64,000 bases of DNA from Przewalskia tangutica (taxonomy: Eukaryota; Streptophyta; Magnoliopsida; Solanales; Solanaceae). Each line of letters opens with the position of its first letter. Position 1 is the first letter of the stretch. Positions 47,924-58,612 of this stretch are shown here, piece after piece. The notes below the pieces were generated by a model. It did no database searches, had not been told where the DNA came from, and was given only the letters and a program-made list of their open reading frames with translations. The translations under genes and the position numbers were made by a program. The stretch is taken from contig CM056721.1 in NCBI GenBank assembly GCA_029844215.1, positions 60,925,815-60,989,814 on the forward strand, given 5' to 3'.

Positions 47924-47928
47924 GTCTA
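47924..47928 (+). repeat. Target-site duplication of E7, right copy (GTCTA)
   Basis: Identical to 20797-20801. Directly afterwards the E6 pol continues in the frame it left at 20801. Confidence 0.95.
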
Positions 47929-48954
47929 CCTGAAACTCCAAATGTCGACGTCGATTATCTTCATAAGACTTCTGCCGACTCTGAGTTGCTAACAGTCTCT
48001 CCTGGATAAGCTTCACCTTATCCACAACCTGCTGAATCAAGTCTGGGCCAACTAACTGAACCTCGCCCACGTCGAATCAACCAATCGACGACCTACACTT
48101 TCGCCCATACAAAGCCTCATATGGCGTCATCTGGATGCTAGAATGGTAGCTGTTGTTATAAGCAAACTCCACAAGAGGCAAATGATCCTCCCAGCTACCC
48201 CTGAATTTAATAACACATGCCTGCAGCATATCCTCAAGTGTCTGGATAGTACGCTTTGCCTGCTCATCGGTCTGAGGATGAAACGCAGTACTGAGACTCA
48301 CCTGTGTCCCTACCCCTTCTGGAAAGACCTCCAGAATTTAGCCGTAAACTGGGCTCCTCTATCTGATATAATCGATATAGGAACTCCGTGCAGTCCCACA
48401 ATCTCTCTGATATACAATCTAGCATAATCCTCAGTCGAATACGTAGTCCTGACTGAAAGAAAGTGGGCTGATTTCATCGATCATCTCTGATAACCGGATG
48501 GAATCACACTTCCTCTGAGTACGAGGTAACCCTGTAACAAAATCCATGTTGATCACCTCCCACTTTCATGTCGGAATATCAATCTCCTGCAATAGCCCAC
48601 CGGGCTTCTGGTGCTCAACCTTGACCTGCTGACAATTAGGACACTGAGCAACAAACCCTGCCACGTCCCTCTTCAGGCAATCCCACCAATACATATATCT
48701 GAGGTCATGGTACATCTTAGTCGACCCCGGATGAATAGAGTAACGAGCACTGTGTGCCTCCCCCAGAATCTGCTGACGAAGTCCTGCAACATCGGGAACA
48801 CACAATCTGCCCTCGAATCTTAGCACCCCATCAGGCGCTACCTCAAATAGACTCTTCTCCTCTCGAAGAGCCGTATCTCGATACCGTATCATAACTGGGT
48901 CCTCATACTGTCGCCTCTTCACCTCCTCAACGATGGAAGACTCGACAATCTCAC
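47924..48954 (-). pseudogene. E6 pol: integrase N-terminus and core
   Basis: Minus strand. HHCC zinc finger at 48800-48620 (HSARYSIH, STKMYH, then CPNCQQVK) is intact. The first catalytic Asp (NMDF) and second (SDRGAQF, about 48370) are present, but the catalytic Glu in the QTDGQSERTIQ-type motif is Lys (codon 48254-48256). An in-frame TGA at 48566-48568 replaces the usual Trp, and a frameshift lies near 48310. The part ending in EFQV at 47929 continues at 20801. E10 truncates the gene at 48954, so RNase H and RT are not seen. Confidence 0.93.
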
Positions 48955-51079
48955 TGTCACGACCCGAACCCGGGCCCGTGACTGGTGCCTTACCCCGGGC
49001 ACCCTAGTGATACAACATCAGAGTAATCAGCGGAACATAAAACAATAACATGAAATCAATGCAATAAGACAGTGAAATAAGAAGACAGGCTAACCCAAAA
49101 ACGGTTACCTTCATAATATATAACAATTTGAACAGTTACATCTCTTTCTACAACTCTTCCCACAACAGTACTACAGACCTCTAAGAATGATATGACAACA
49201 ATGGCGGGACAGGGCCCCGCCAAACCCCTGAATATAAACACCTACTACGACAGGGGACTATACCACTGATAAGCCTCCGGAGAAACGGAGCTTCCCAAAC
49301 GCTGAATCTGACCACGAGCTAGGATCAACGATCGTGTACCTCAACTGCGGCATGACGCGGCCCGAAGGAGGTCAGTACAACAGGTACCAAATATGTGAAA
49401 CTGAAAATACTGTAAATGAAATCATAATAGTCTATAAAGAAGGAGACATGTATGATAACCAAACTACAGTTTACAATAAATAAGCAGTCATGTCAAGTCA
49501 GGGACTCACGCCCTCAAAGTCATCACTCAAATATAACTATGGGTCTCAAGCCCATAACATCAATCATGCCCGTGGAATACCTTCCTCACTGCCAGCAGTT
49601 TATGATATAAAAGCACCAAGAAATACACATGAACACGTGTCCCACGTGTCCTAATAAAACGATGCAGGTAAATGCGAAGGCATAACCGACTACTAACACC
49701 CACGATTACTAACGGTCATAAATCGTATCATGATATCTGTCTAGGCGTCACATGATCAAAGTGGTCACTCGCTGCGGAGAATCGGATGTGCGCGTCAGCC
49801 ACCGAACTCTCGCGACTCGCGTAGGCCAACCTCATAGGCCCGCATGAGGTATTCCTCGTCGAGGGTAGCTACTCCCGACATCCTCCGGACTCGCGGTCGC
49901 ATGGCCACAAAGACCGCATGACCACAAGGGCCGCCAAACTAACCGGAACTCCGTAGTTCCGCATGGATCCTCGGACCCGCATAGGTATTCTCGAATCATG
50001 GTCCCGGATCGCCGAGTCTACCCGCGTCGGAGGCGCTTGACCTCGGAAACAAGTCAAGGTGAGTGGTACAATACCAACATAACGGCTGAGAGTCAAACAA
50101 CTTTAAGCGCAGTCGAGGGGAAACCCCTTTACACTAACATCACAAGATACTATCACACGTAGCATCCTAGCATGTTTACTTAACAAATCAACAAGAGAGT
50201 ATTACAAGGCAATCACAAACCAACATAATCAAGTTATATACACAAGGTACTTTCTACTATATGATTAACAAGATCGGGTTTTTATCCCCAAAGTACTTCA
50301 TACATTAACTCTTTAAAAGATACGTTACTTTCACAAAAACCACAATAATACGTAGTATATGAAAATAGAGTGATTATCTTTTGAAGTAAATCAAAACACT
50401 TACCTTTGTAAAATCAAGTAACAACATTATTTTCCAAACGTCCAAGTTTGCCTAATTTCAAATGTTCACGTTTCTTATTTTAGAAAGGTTTAAGTAGTTC
50501 ATAGTCTTATTCATTTAAGAATATAATTCTCTTTTAAACCATCCGAAACATAAGCCTTATATGTGAGTAGGATATTCTTGTTTATAACAATCTTATTACA
50601 ACAGCCATGATCTAGGAAATATCATTTTGTCTCATCTTAGCTTCTATGCAGATGGAAGTTTCTACTGGTTTTAATAATACTTAATCTGTCAAAACATTTC
50701 CTTTTATTAACGCTGCAGTGGTTTGTCGATACACATTCTGATTTCCGAACTCAGTAAAACATTCTTAAGCCGTTATACCTAACTTCCCATAAAGCTAGTA
50801 TAACTCTTAAGTTTTCAAAAACCAAGTATTACTCTTCTTTCAAAATGATTCAAAAATCTTTTGAAATACTTCAAGTTCTTTATTATCACATAACCAGCCA
50901 GTTATAGTTCAAATCAGTTACCTTTTAAAAACCACAAGTATTTTCTTACATACATAAAGCTGTTATAACCAACTTCCCATAAAGCCGTTATAACACTTTA
51001 TGTTTTAGACCAATCAAATACATTTAACACATGTACGTCTATCGTACTACATAGTTACACACATATCATGCTAGAAGAG
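48955..51079 (-). repeat. E10 LTR, partial (minus orientation)
   Basis: It starts TGTCACGACCCG in the E6 integrase gene (flank CTCAC) and runs through the AATAAA block (50590-50740) and CATAAAG module (50955-51004). E11 cuts it at 51079 after CTAGAAGAG. The rest lies right of the window. No gene lies in it. Confidence 0.92.
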
Positions 51080-51756
51080 TGTTATACCCCGTAGTTCCAG
51101 GGTATGTATGTGAGGACGTACGTACGAGAATACGACATTGAAATTGGAAATGAAGAAAGAGGTGATTTTTTTACGGAAAAGTTTCCAGTTTTTGTGAAGG
51201 AAAAAGGTTCGTTAATGGGAATTGGATTCCCAGATTTGGTATTCGGACTTCATGGAATTTTATTTTCGGAAATGGTCACGTGGGGCCCACGGGAGAAAAT
51301 TTACGGTTTTGTGGGGCCCACTTTGTTTTCGAGATTTTGTCCATTGTGGATATTTTCGGGAGATGAAATATTTTGGACGAGTACGAGGGCGACACGTGTC
51401 ACCCCCCCCCCTAGTTGGCTTGGACGATTTCACTTTGTGCACAACACCCGATTAGAGTCGTTTTCCGACGAAACGTTTTACTAGACTCGCGTAGGATAAA
51501 TTCCGGCTATGTCATTTCTTATTTTTGCGGATTTTTCCGAGAGACGAAACACTTTGGACCAACGAGAGGGCGACACTTGTCACCCTCTCATTGGTGGACT
51601 TGTGGCGGAATTGAGGCCGATTGGATGGCTTAATTTGTCAAGTAGTTGGTAGGATATTTTGTGTGCAAGTTGGCTAGGTACACTTGCCCTAATCCTCACC
51701 CTACACGTGCCTTGCACTTGGCACCATCTTGGCCCTTGGTTGGCCATCCCTTGACC

Positions 51757-51764
51757 TATAAATA
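51757..51764 (+). promoter_or_regulatory. TATA box of E11 5' LTR
   Basis: TATAAATA after GGTTGGCCATCCCTTGACC, about 680 bp from the LTR start. Confidence 0.73.
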
Positions 51765-52528
51765 CCCCTCTTAAGATGAAGAGTTCTTCATCCACTAAAT
51801 CTTTCAAGTCTTGAAAAATCCTCTCCTCTCCCCAAGCCTTTTCGTCAACACACCTCCCCCCCCTCGAGAAGCTTAGTCGAGGCTAATCCCTCTAGCCTAG
51901 CTTGAAACACTACCCCCTCCCTTGGTAGAAATGTTGCCTTCGAGTATTGTTATAATGCCCAAATTACCCTAGCCCAAATCCCTTAGTCCTTAGTAGAAGT
52001 TGTGAAGAACTTCTAAGGTTTTCTTGGAGCTACCGGAGCGTTCAACTTAGGAGCTAAACCTTGCTCAGGCGCGACTTTTATCTAGGATATTATTGGGCTT
52101 ACCGAGGTAAATAACCTTATCCTCCTTTTGTAATTAGAATATACGTACTGTAGAAGTATAGGAATAAGTATTAATACTTAGAAGGTTATTAAAGAATATA
52201 ATTGAACTGATATCACAGTAGAAGGGTTTAAAAGAAGAATAATAGAACCAGATTTACATAGATCGTTTTCACGATGAACTTGAGTAGCTCACGTGTAGGG
52301 AAGTGCTGCCCAAATGTCCATAGAATAGCGAACCCTGCTTAGAGCTTTATGCGATCTGATCAGACGTTGATAGACGTATTTGGTATTATAGGTCGATTCT
52401 CTGCGCGACATATTCAACTTGGCGGTGGATTTCGAGAAGGTATGTGATTCTTCCTATCCTCTTGAGCATGATATTTTAAAGAATATGTATATAGTATGCG
52501 GTAGACGTCGTGTGTTAATCGAATAATA

Positions 52529-52637
52529 CTTACGGCAATGTCTTGGACTTAAGCACGAATAATAATTACGGCAATGTCTTGGACTTAATCCTGAATAATA
52601 ATTACGGCAATGTCTTCGGACTTAAGCCTGAATAAAA
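52529..52637. repeat. 37-bp tandem repeat in E11 5' LTR, 3 copies
   Basis: TTACGGCAATGTCTTCGGAC-type units at about 52529, 52566 and 52602. The first two units read TCTTGGAC where the third and all 3' LTR copies read TCTTCGGAC, a difference at a CGG site. Confidence 0.92.
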
Positions 52638-54499
52638 AGAATCTGAAGTAGTTCAAAAGAATTAAGAAACCTTTTTAAGAGTAACACTTTGTTTTAAAAG
52701 CTTAAGAGTTATACTAGCTTTATGGGAAGTTAGGTATAACGGCTTAAGATTGATAAAAAGAATGATTTATCGATTTAAGAAAATAAGAGACTTGACTTAA
52801 TTATACTAATGTGAAAAAGTGTGAAACCTCATTCGTGAGTAAATAGTATTTTTGGTTTTCAAAAGGAATGATGTTTCTGATCGTAATGAATGTCGAACAA
52901 ACCACAGTGGCTTAATAAAGGAAATGTTTTGACTAATAAAGTATTATTAAAACCAGTAGAAACTTCCATCTGCATAGGAGCTAAGATGAGACAAAATGAT
53001 ATTACATTTCCTAGATCATGGCTGCTTTAATAAGATTGTTATGAACAATAATAACCTACTCACACATAAGGTATATGTTTCTCAAATTGTTTTAAAGGAT
53101 TAAAACTATGAACTACGAAACCTTTCGAAAATGGGAAACTTGAGTAATTGAAATTAGGCAAACTTGAGCGTTGGGAAAAGAATGTTGTTACTTGATTTTA
53201 CAAAGAGAAGTGTTTTGATTTACTTCAAAAGATAATCACTCTATTTTATACTACGTATTGTGTGACTTTTGTGAAAGAAAGCAGATCTTTTAAAAGAGTA
53301 ATACATGAAGTACTTTGGGGCTAAAAACCCGAACTTGTTAACATAATGTAGAAAGTACCGTGTGTGAATAACTTGATTGTATTGATTTGTGATAGTCTTG
53401 TAATACTTTCTTGTTGACTTGATAAGTAAACATGTTAGGATGCTACGTGAGTTAGTCTCTTGTGATGTTTGTGTAAAGGGGTTTTCCCTTGTTGTGCTTA
53501 GGTTGTTTAACGATAAGCTGTCATGTTGATATTATATCACTCATGATTCCGGGTTAAGCGCCTCCGTCTGAGGTAGACTCGGGCGGTCTAGTGACCTATG
53601 ATTCGAGAATACCTTATGCAGTGCAGATGGCCTATGCGGAACTACGGGAGTTCCAGGTTAGTATGCGGCCCTTGTGGTCATGCGGTTCTTGTGGCCATGC
53701 GGACGGCGAGTCCAGGACGCTGCCGGGTAGTAGCTACCCTCGATGCGGGGAATACCTCATGCGGGCCATTAGAGTGGCCCATGCGGAGCTACGGGAAGTT
53801 CCAGGGCTAGATGCGCACATTAGATACTGCGGGCGAGTGGCCAGCTTTGATCATGTGACGGGATGCAGACAGATCTCGTAATCTGATTTACGACCTTGTT
53901 TGTCGTGGGTTTTAGTAGTCGGCTATGCCCTCGTACTTACCGTGCGGTTTATGATGACTTTGAGGGCGTGAGTCCCTGACTTGACATGACTGCTTATTTA
54001 TTGTGAACTGTAGTTTTGGTTATCATACATGTCTCCTGCTTTATATATAAACTACTATGATTTCATTTCTGATATTTTGATTTCACATACTTGGTACTGT
54101 TGTCTCGACCTCCTTGGGGCTGCGTTCATGCCGCAGTAAAGGTACTCCTACCGTTGATCCGTTCTTAGGATCACCGTTTGGCGTTGGGAAAGCTCGTTTC
54201 TCCGAGGCTTAGCATTTTGGTATGGTCCCTGTCGTTGTAGATATTTGCATTCGGGGTATGGCGGGGCCACTCCGCCATTGTTGTTTAAACTCTTAGAGGT
54301 CTGTAGACTGTTGTAAGGTTGGGATGTAATCGTTCATTTTGGGGTACTTATATACATATATGCCGAAAGGCAACTTTCCCTAAAGCGTGTCTTATTTATC
54401 TTGTTTCATATCTTGGTTGTTTTATATTCCGTGATTTCTCGATGTATGACTACTTGGGTGCCGGGTAAGACACTACCACGGGCCTGGGCAGTCGTGACA

Positions 54500-54702
54500 A
54501 AAGTGGTATCGAGCGATTAATCCTTGGAAAGTGTCTGAGGCCGTATCTAGTAGTCTTGATTATCGGTGTGTTGTGCACCACACCAATGTCGTGAGGCTAT
54601 AGGATATTTAGGATTGGTTTCCATTTTTCTCACTCTGAGATCGTGCTTTAGAGATGTGTTATAAGTTGGACCCCTCTAACGTATTCCTTTCCTTTACCAG
54701 TT
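54500..54702 (+). other. E11 leader with PBS
   Basis: PBS 54504-54514, TGGTATCGAGC, then the usual ~200-bp leader with GTGTTGTGCACCAC. Confidence 0.88.
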
Positions 54703-55610
54703 ATGCCTCCACGCCAGGCAACTCGGGCCCAGAAGGGCAAGGCAGCCGAAGGAGCTGCGAGTAAATCTGAGAGATTTAGAAGAGCACAGCCCAATCATCA
54801 CTGAGGTGATGCTTCATGCGAGGGATTACGAGACGTCGCCAAGTGGCAGAGTTTAGCGCAATGGCGGATTCCTCTGCGGCCATGACATCTGGGCTTCGGT
54901 TCCGACTTGGAGCAGAAAATATGGATTGGAAGGAGACGGCCATGTTACTAGCAAGGGACTTGGCAGCCAGAGAGTATTTTATGTACCGGTATACCAAGGA
55001 TATTGATGTTTATCTAAAGAAGGGTTGTGAGGAAGTTGCTCTTGATCGAGAGCAGCCGGGCTTGCGTTCGGGATTATGTCTGGTGAGAGAGGTAGAGATC
55101 GGCCATTAAACAAGATCAGCGAAGGGCGGTGGTAGGATCATTTGGTAACTCGAGGCGAACCGCCTCGGCGTGATAGACATGCGCCTCGCCGGTGCAGTGT
55201 CCCTCGCGGGGTTTAGTTTTTCCTCAGTGTTCGCAGTGTGGCAGGCGTCATCCCGGGAAATGCCGTCTTTTTACTGGTGCTTGTTTTATTTGCGGCCGTC
55301 AGGGCCATATGGCGAGGGAATGTTCTATGAGGAAGGATGCAAGTAGGAAGACTCAACCTACGGTCGATTGTGGATGCACGGTGGTTCGGAGAGGAGGGTG
55401 TTAGCGAGGAGGCCACCTCGGTGTGGCCGTTGTGGTCGATGTCATCGTGGGGAGTGCCTTGCTTCTACGTCAGCTTGTTATATTTGCGGCCAGCAGGGCC
55501 ATTTTGCGAGAAATTGTCCAACCAGAGTTGGCGGGGATGTAGGGACTCAGCCTTCGGGATCAGTGGATAGTTCATCACCTTCCCAGTATCGCCCGAGCGG
55601 GATTGACTAG
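54703..55610 (+). pseudogene. E11 gag with two zinc-knuckle units (broken)
   Basis: ATG at 54703 gives MPPRQATRAQKGKAAEGA. The middle of the gag domain is shortened: WKETAMLLARDLAAREYF (about 54930-54980) is followed soon by IDVYLKKGCEEVAL (55005-55050). The C-terminal part has two tandem units. Unit 1 (55222-55325): CSQCGRRHPGKC then CFICGRQGHMAREC. Unit 2 (55400-55520): CGRCGRCHRGEC then CYICGQQGHFARNC. Both CCHC motifs (C-x2-C-x4-H-x4-C) are intact, the best preserved in the window. The last frame ends at 55610. Gag would package element RNA; two units could change RNA affinity (inference). Confidence 0.88.
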
Positions 55611-56154
55611 AACGACCTAGGGGAAGTGCCGCGTAGATACAGGTATATCCTTAACCCTTTAGAGATTTATATGTGTAGCGAATATCTTAAGTATTATTTT
55701 CATATAGCATTGTGTTAACTGTGATTGGGAATCATGATTAGTTAACCGGGAAAGATTGGGGGGATAGAAAAAGTGTGAGCCTTAGAATGTATACGTAGAG
55801 ACCTTAGAGGCGAGGCCATCTTTGGTAAAAGAATTATTTCATGTTTGACCCTTATCGAAGTGCATAGTATACGTGAGATTTATTTTTGGGATAAGTCCCT
55901 GAGAGATGTGAAATGAAAGAGGGTAGTTGAGCTTAGAAGACCGCTAGGTTTTCGTAACGTGATTAGTGAGATTGTTCCGAATCAGGGAGCTAGTGTTTTG
56001 CGCGTTGCCGGGTCGGGTTGAGGCCACGTTGCGGGTCAACCCGCGGCCTGTATGGTGGTGGGGTCAGTTTGTGGTGGTCCCGCCGGGTGGTAAGGTCACG
56101 AGGGTGTTAGGCCCAGGTTTAGTTAACCATCGTACGAATTCGTGGATGCATTCG
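55611..56154 (+). other. E11 post-gag region with conserved GC-rich block
   Basis: Blocks shared with E5, E7, E8, E9 and E12 (ATATCCTTAACCC, GTGAGCCTTAGAATG, GACCTTAGAGGCGAGG). At 55966-56154 lies the GC-rich block, with an open frame (no ATG at its start, GTG instead) encoding FVVVPPGGKVTRVLGPGLVN, similar to the E9 frame. Not recognised as any known family. Confidence 0.6.
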
Positions 56155-56660
56155 ACCGATAGTCGGGCTGATGGGGTCAGCCCATCTTATCTTTTTAGTC
56201 AAACCGTGTACTCGGTAGTAAGTTGCGAGATGATTATTTTCAAGAAGGTTGTAAGGCTGCACGGGGTGCCTACCTTCACCTTATGGCTGACAGGGGAGTC
56301 CAAGTTACGGCTGTTTCTTTTCTGGAAGAGTTACCAGGCAAGGTTAGGAACTCAGGTGAATCTCAGTGTCGCATTCACCCTCGGGCAAGTGGTTGGATTT
56401 CGGGAGTAGCTGTAAGGACTCTTCGCCTCTTGTTGAGTTTGTATTATATAGCTACCGTTTCAGTATTCGGGTGTCGCCGTTTGGAGCCTTTTTATAAGCG
56501 CTAGTGTAAGAGTGCCGATCGACTGATTCGATGTAAGCAAGGTGCAGATAGTTGGTTCGTACTTGTTCAACAGGGCGTGGATAGGGTGGAGCTTATCCAG
56601 AAGAGATTATTGGCAGCTCAGAGTCAGTGGGAAGCAGTACCAGAAACATGGTAAGTTTTG
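56155..56660 (+). pseudogene. E11 integrase core relic
   Basis: VVRLHGVPTF, then LGTQVNLSVAFT in one frame (56250-56390) match the integrase core between the second Asp and the catalytic Glu region. The DNA at 56400-56645 aligns with the E6 pol at 48200-47950 (for example GTTTGTATTATATAGCTACC and GAGCTTATCCAGAAGAG). The catalytic Asp and Glu are not preserved. It is joined directly to the post-gag region, so protease through the integrase finger has been deleted. Confidence 0.78.
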
Positions 56661-57005
56661 ATAAAGAGTTCGAGTGTACAAGAAGTGTACGACATCCTCA
56701 GGGATCGCATGCAGCCCGGTACCATTTGTTGGGTCGCCGGAGTGACACTAGAACCTCGCGGCAAAGTGACAAAAGTGGTATCAGTGGTATCGCGAGCATA
56801 GATGTGATCATTTCTTTTGTAAGAGTAGGTGCGAAGGGAGTATCTTTTAGACCTCGAGTAGGAGCTTTTGTGATAGAGGTGATTCCTCGTGGACTTGGAG
56901 ATAAGTATGTGCGCTTGTTGTGTTGTGGCCAGGTGTGGCATGGTTGTTTCCGTAAGTATAGCAGCGAGGACTATACTGGCGCCTGTTTGTTTTGAGACTT
57001 AGAAG
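56661..57005 (+). other. E11 3' untranslated-like region
   Basis: Aligns with E9 39310-39500 (reverse) and E7 35000-35200. It includes an internal AAAAGTGGTATCAGTGGTATCGCGAGC at about 56770, reminiscent of a PBS, but it is not next to an LTR. No convincing coding signal. Confidence 0.6.
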
Positions 57006-57041
57006 GAACATTCGGGACGAATGTTTCTAAGGAGGGGAGAA
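57006..57041 (+). other. E11 hairpin and polypurine tract
   Basis: Hairpin arms AACATTCG and CGAATGTT (57006-57027), then AAGGAGGGGAGAA (57029-57041). Confidence 0.9.
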
Positions 57042-57715
57042 TGTTATACCCCGTAGTTCCAGGGTATGTATGCGAGGACGTACGTACGAGAATACGACAT
57101 TGAAATTGGAAAGGAAGAAAGAGGTGATTTTTCCACGGAAAAGTTTCCGGTTTTTGTGAAGGAAAAAGGTTCGTTAATGGGAATTGGATTCCCAGATTTG
57201 GTATTCGGACTTCATGGAATTTTATTTTCGGAAATGGTCACGTGGGGCCCACGGGAGAAAATTTACAGTTTTGTGGGGCCCACTTTGTTTTCGAGATTTT
57301 GGCCATTGTGGATATTTTCGGGAGATGAAATATTTTGGACGAGTAGGAGGGCGACACGTGTCACCCCCCCCCCTAGTTGGCTTGGACGATTTCACTTTGT
57401 GCACAACACCCGATTAGAGTCGTTTTCCGACGAAACGTTTTACTAGACTCGCGTAGGATAAATTCCGGCTATGTCATTTCTTATTTTTGCGGATTTTTCC
57501 GAGGCGAACACTTTGGACCAACGAGAGGGCGACACTTGTCACCCTCTCATTGGTGGACTTGTGGCGGAATTGAGGCCGATTGGATGGCTTAATTTGTCAA
57601 GTAGTTGGTAGGATATTTTGTGTGCAAGTTGGCTAGGTACACTTGCCCTAATCCTCACCTTACACTTGCCTTGCACTTGGCACCATCTTGGCCCTTGGTT
57701 GGCCATCCCTTGACC

Positions 57716-57723
57716 TATAAATA
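57716..57723 (+). promoter_or_regulatory. TATA box of E11 3' LTR
   Basis: TATAAATA, same context as at 51757. Confidence 0.7.
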
Positions 57724-58496
57724 CCCCTCTTAAGATGAAGAGTTCTTCATCCACAAAATCTTTCCAAGTCTTGAAAAATCCTCTCCTCTCCCTTAAGCCT
57801 TTTCGTCCAACACACCTCCCCCGGCAGAAGCTTAGCCGAGGCTAATCCCCCTCTAGCCTAGCCGAAACACTACCCCCCTCCCTTGGTAGAAATGTTGCCT
57901 TCTAGTATTGTTATAATGCCCAAATTACCCTAGCCCAAATCCCTTAGTCCTTAGTAGAAGTTGTGAAGAACTTCTAAGGTTTTCTTGGAGCTACCGGAGC
58001 GTTCAACTTAGGAGCTAAACCTTGCTCAGGCGCGACTTTTATCTAGGATATTATTGGGCTTACCGAGGTAAATAACCTTATCCTCCTTTTGTAATTAGAA
58101 TATACGTACTGTAGAAGTATAGGAATAAGTATTAATACTTAGAAGGTTATTGAAGAATAGAATTGAACTGATATCACAGTAGAAGGGTTTAAAAGAAGAA
58201 TAATAGAACTGTACTTACATGGGAATTTGTTTTCTGATGAGACTTGAGTAGCTCACGGGTAGGAAGTGCTGCCCAAATGTCCATAGAATAGCGAACCCTC
58301 TGCTTAGAGCTTTATGCGATCTGATCCCAGACGTTGATAGACGTGTTGGTATTATAGGTCGATTCTCTGCGCGCGACATATTCAACTTGGCAGGTGGATT
58401 TCGCCGAGAAGGTATGTGATTCTTCCTATCCTCTTGAGCATGATATTTTAAAGAATATGTATATAGTACGGTAGACGTACATGTGTTAACTGAATA

Positions 58497-58612
58497 ATAC
58501 TTACGGCAATGTCTTCGGACTTAAGCCTGAATAATAATTACGGCAATGTCTTCGGACTTAAGCCTGAATAATAATTACGGCAATGTCTTCGGACTTAAGC
58601 CTGAATAAAAAG
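58497..58612. repeat. 37-bp tandem repeat in E11 3' LTR, 3 copies
   Basis: TTACGGCAATGTCTTCGGAC starts at 58501, 58538 and 58575; the three units are identical over their core. Confidence 0.95.

Larger units (their letters stand above)
51080..54499 (+). repeat. E11 5' LTR, 3420 bp
   Basis: From TGTTATACC to GTCGTGACA. It includes imperfect palindromes near 51387-51404 and 51567-51587, TATA 51757-51764, the 37-bp tandem repeat (52529-52637), AATAAA block (52900-53040) and a GC-rich block with ATGCGG motifs (53590-53870). No gene lies in it. Confidence 0.95.

Noticed and set aside
56760..56800. Second PBS-like motif (GTGGTATCAGTGGTATCGCGAGC region) inside E11
   Set aside because: No LTR end lies beside it. 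It sits in the 3' untranslated-like region, so it is not a functional PBS.
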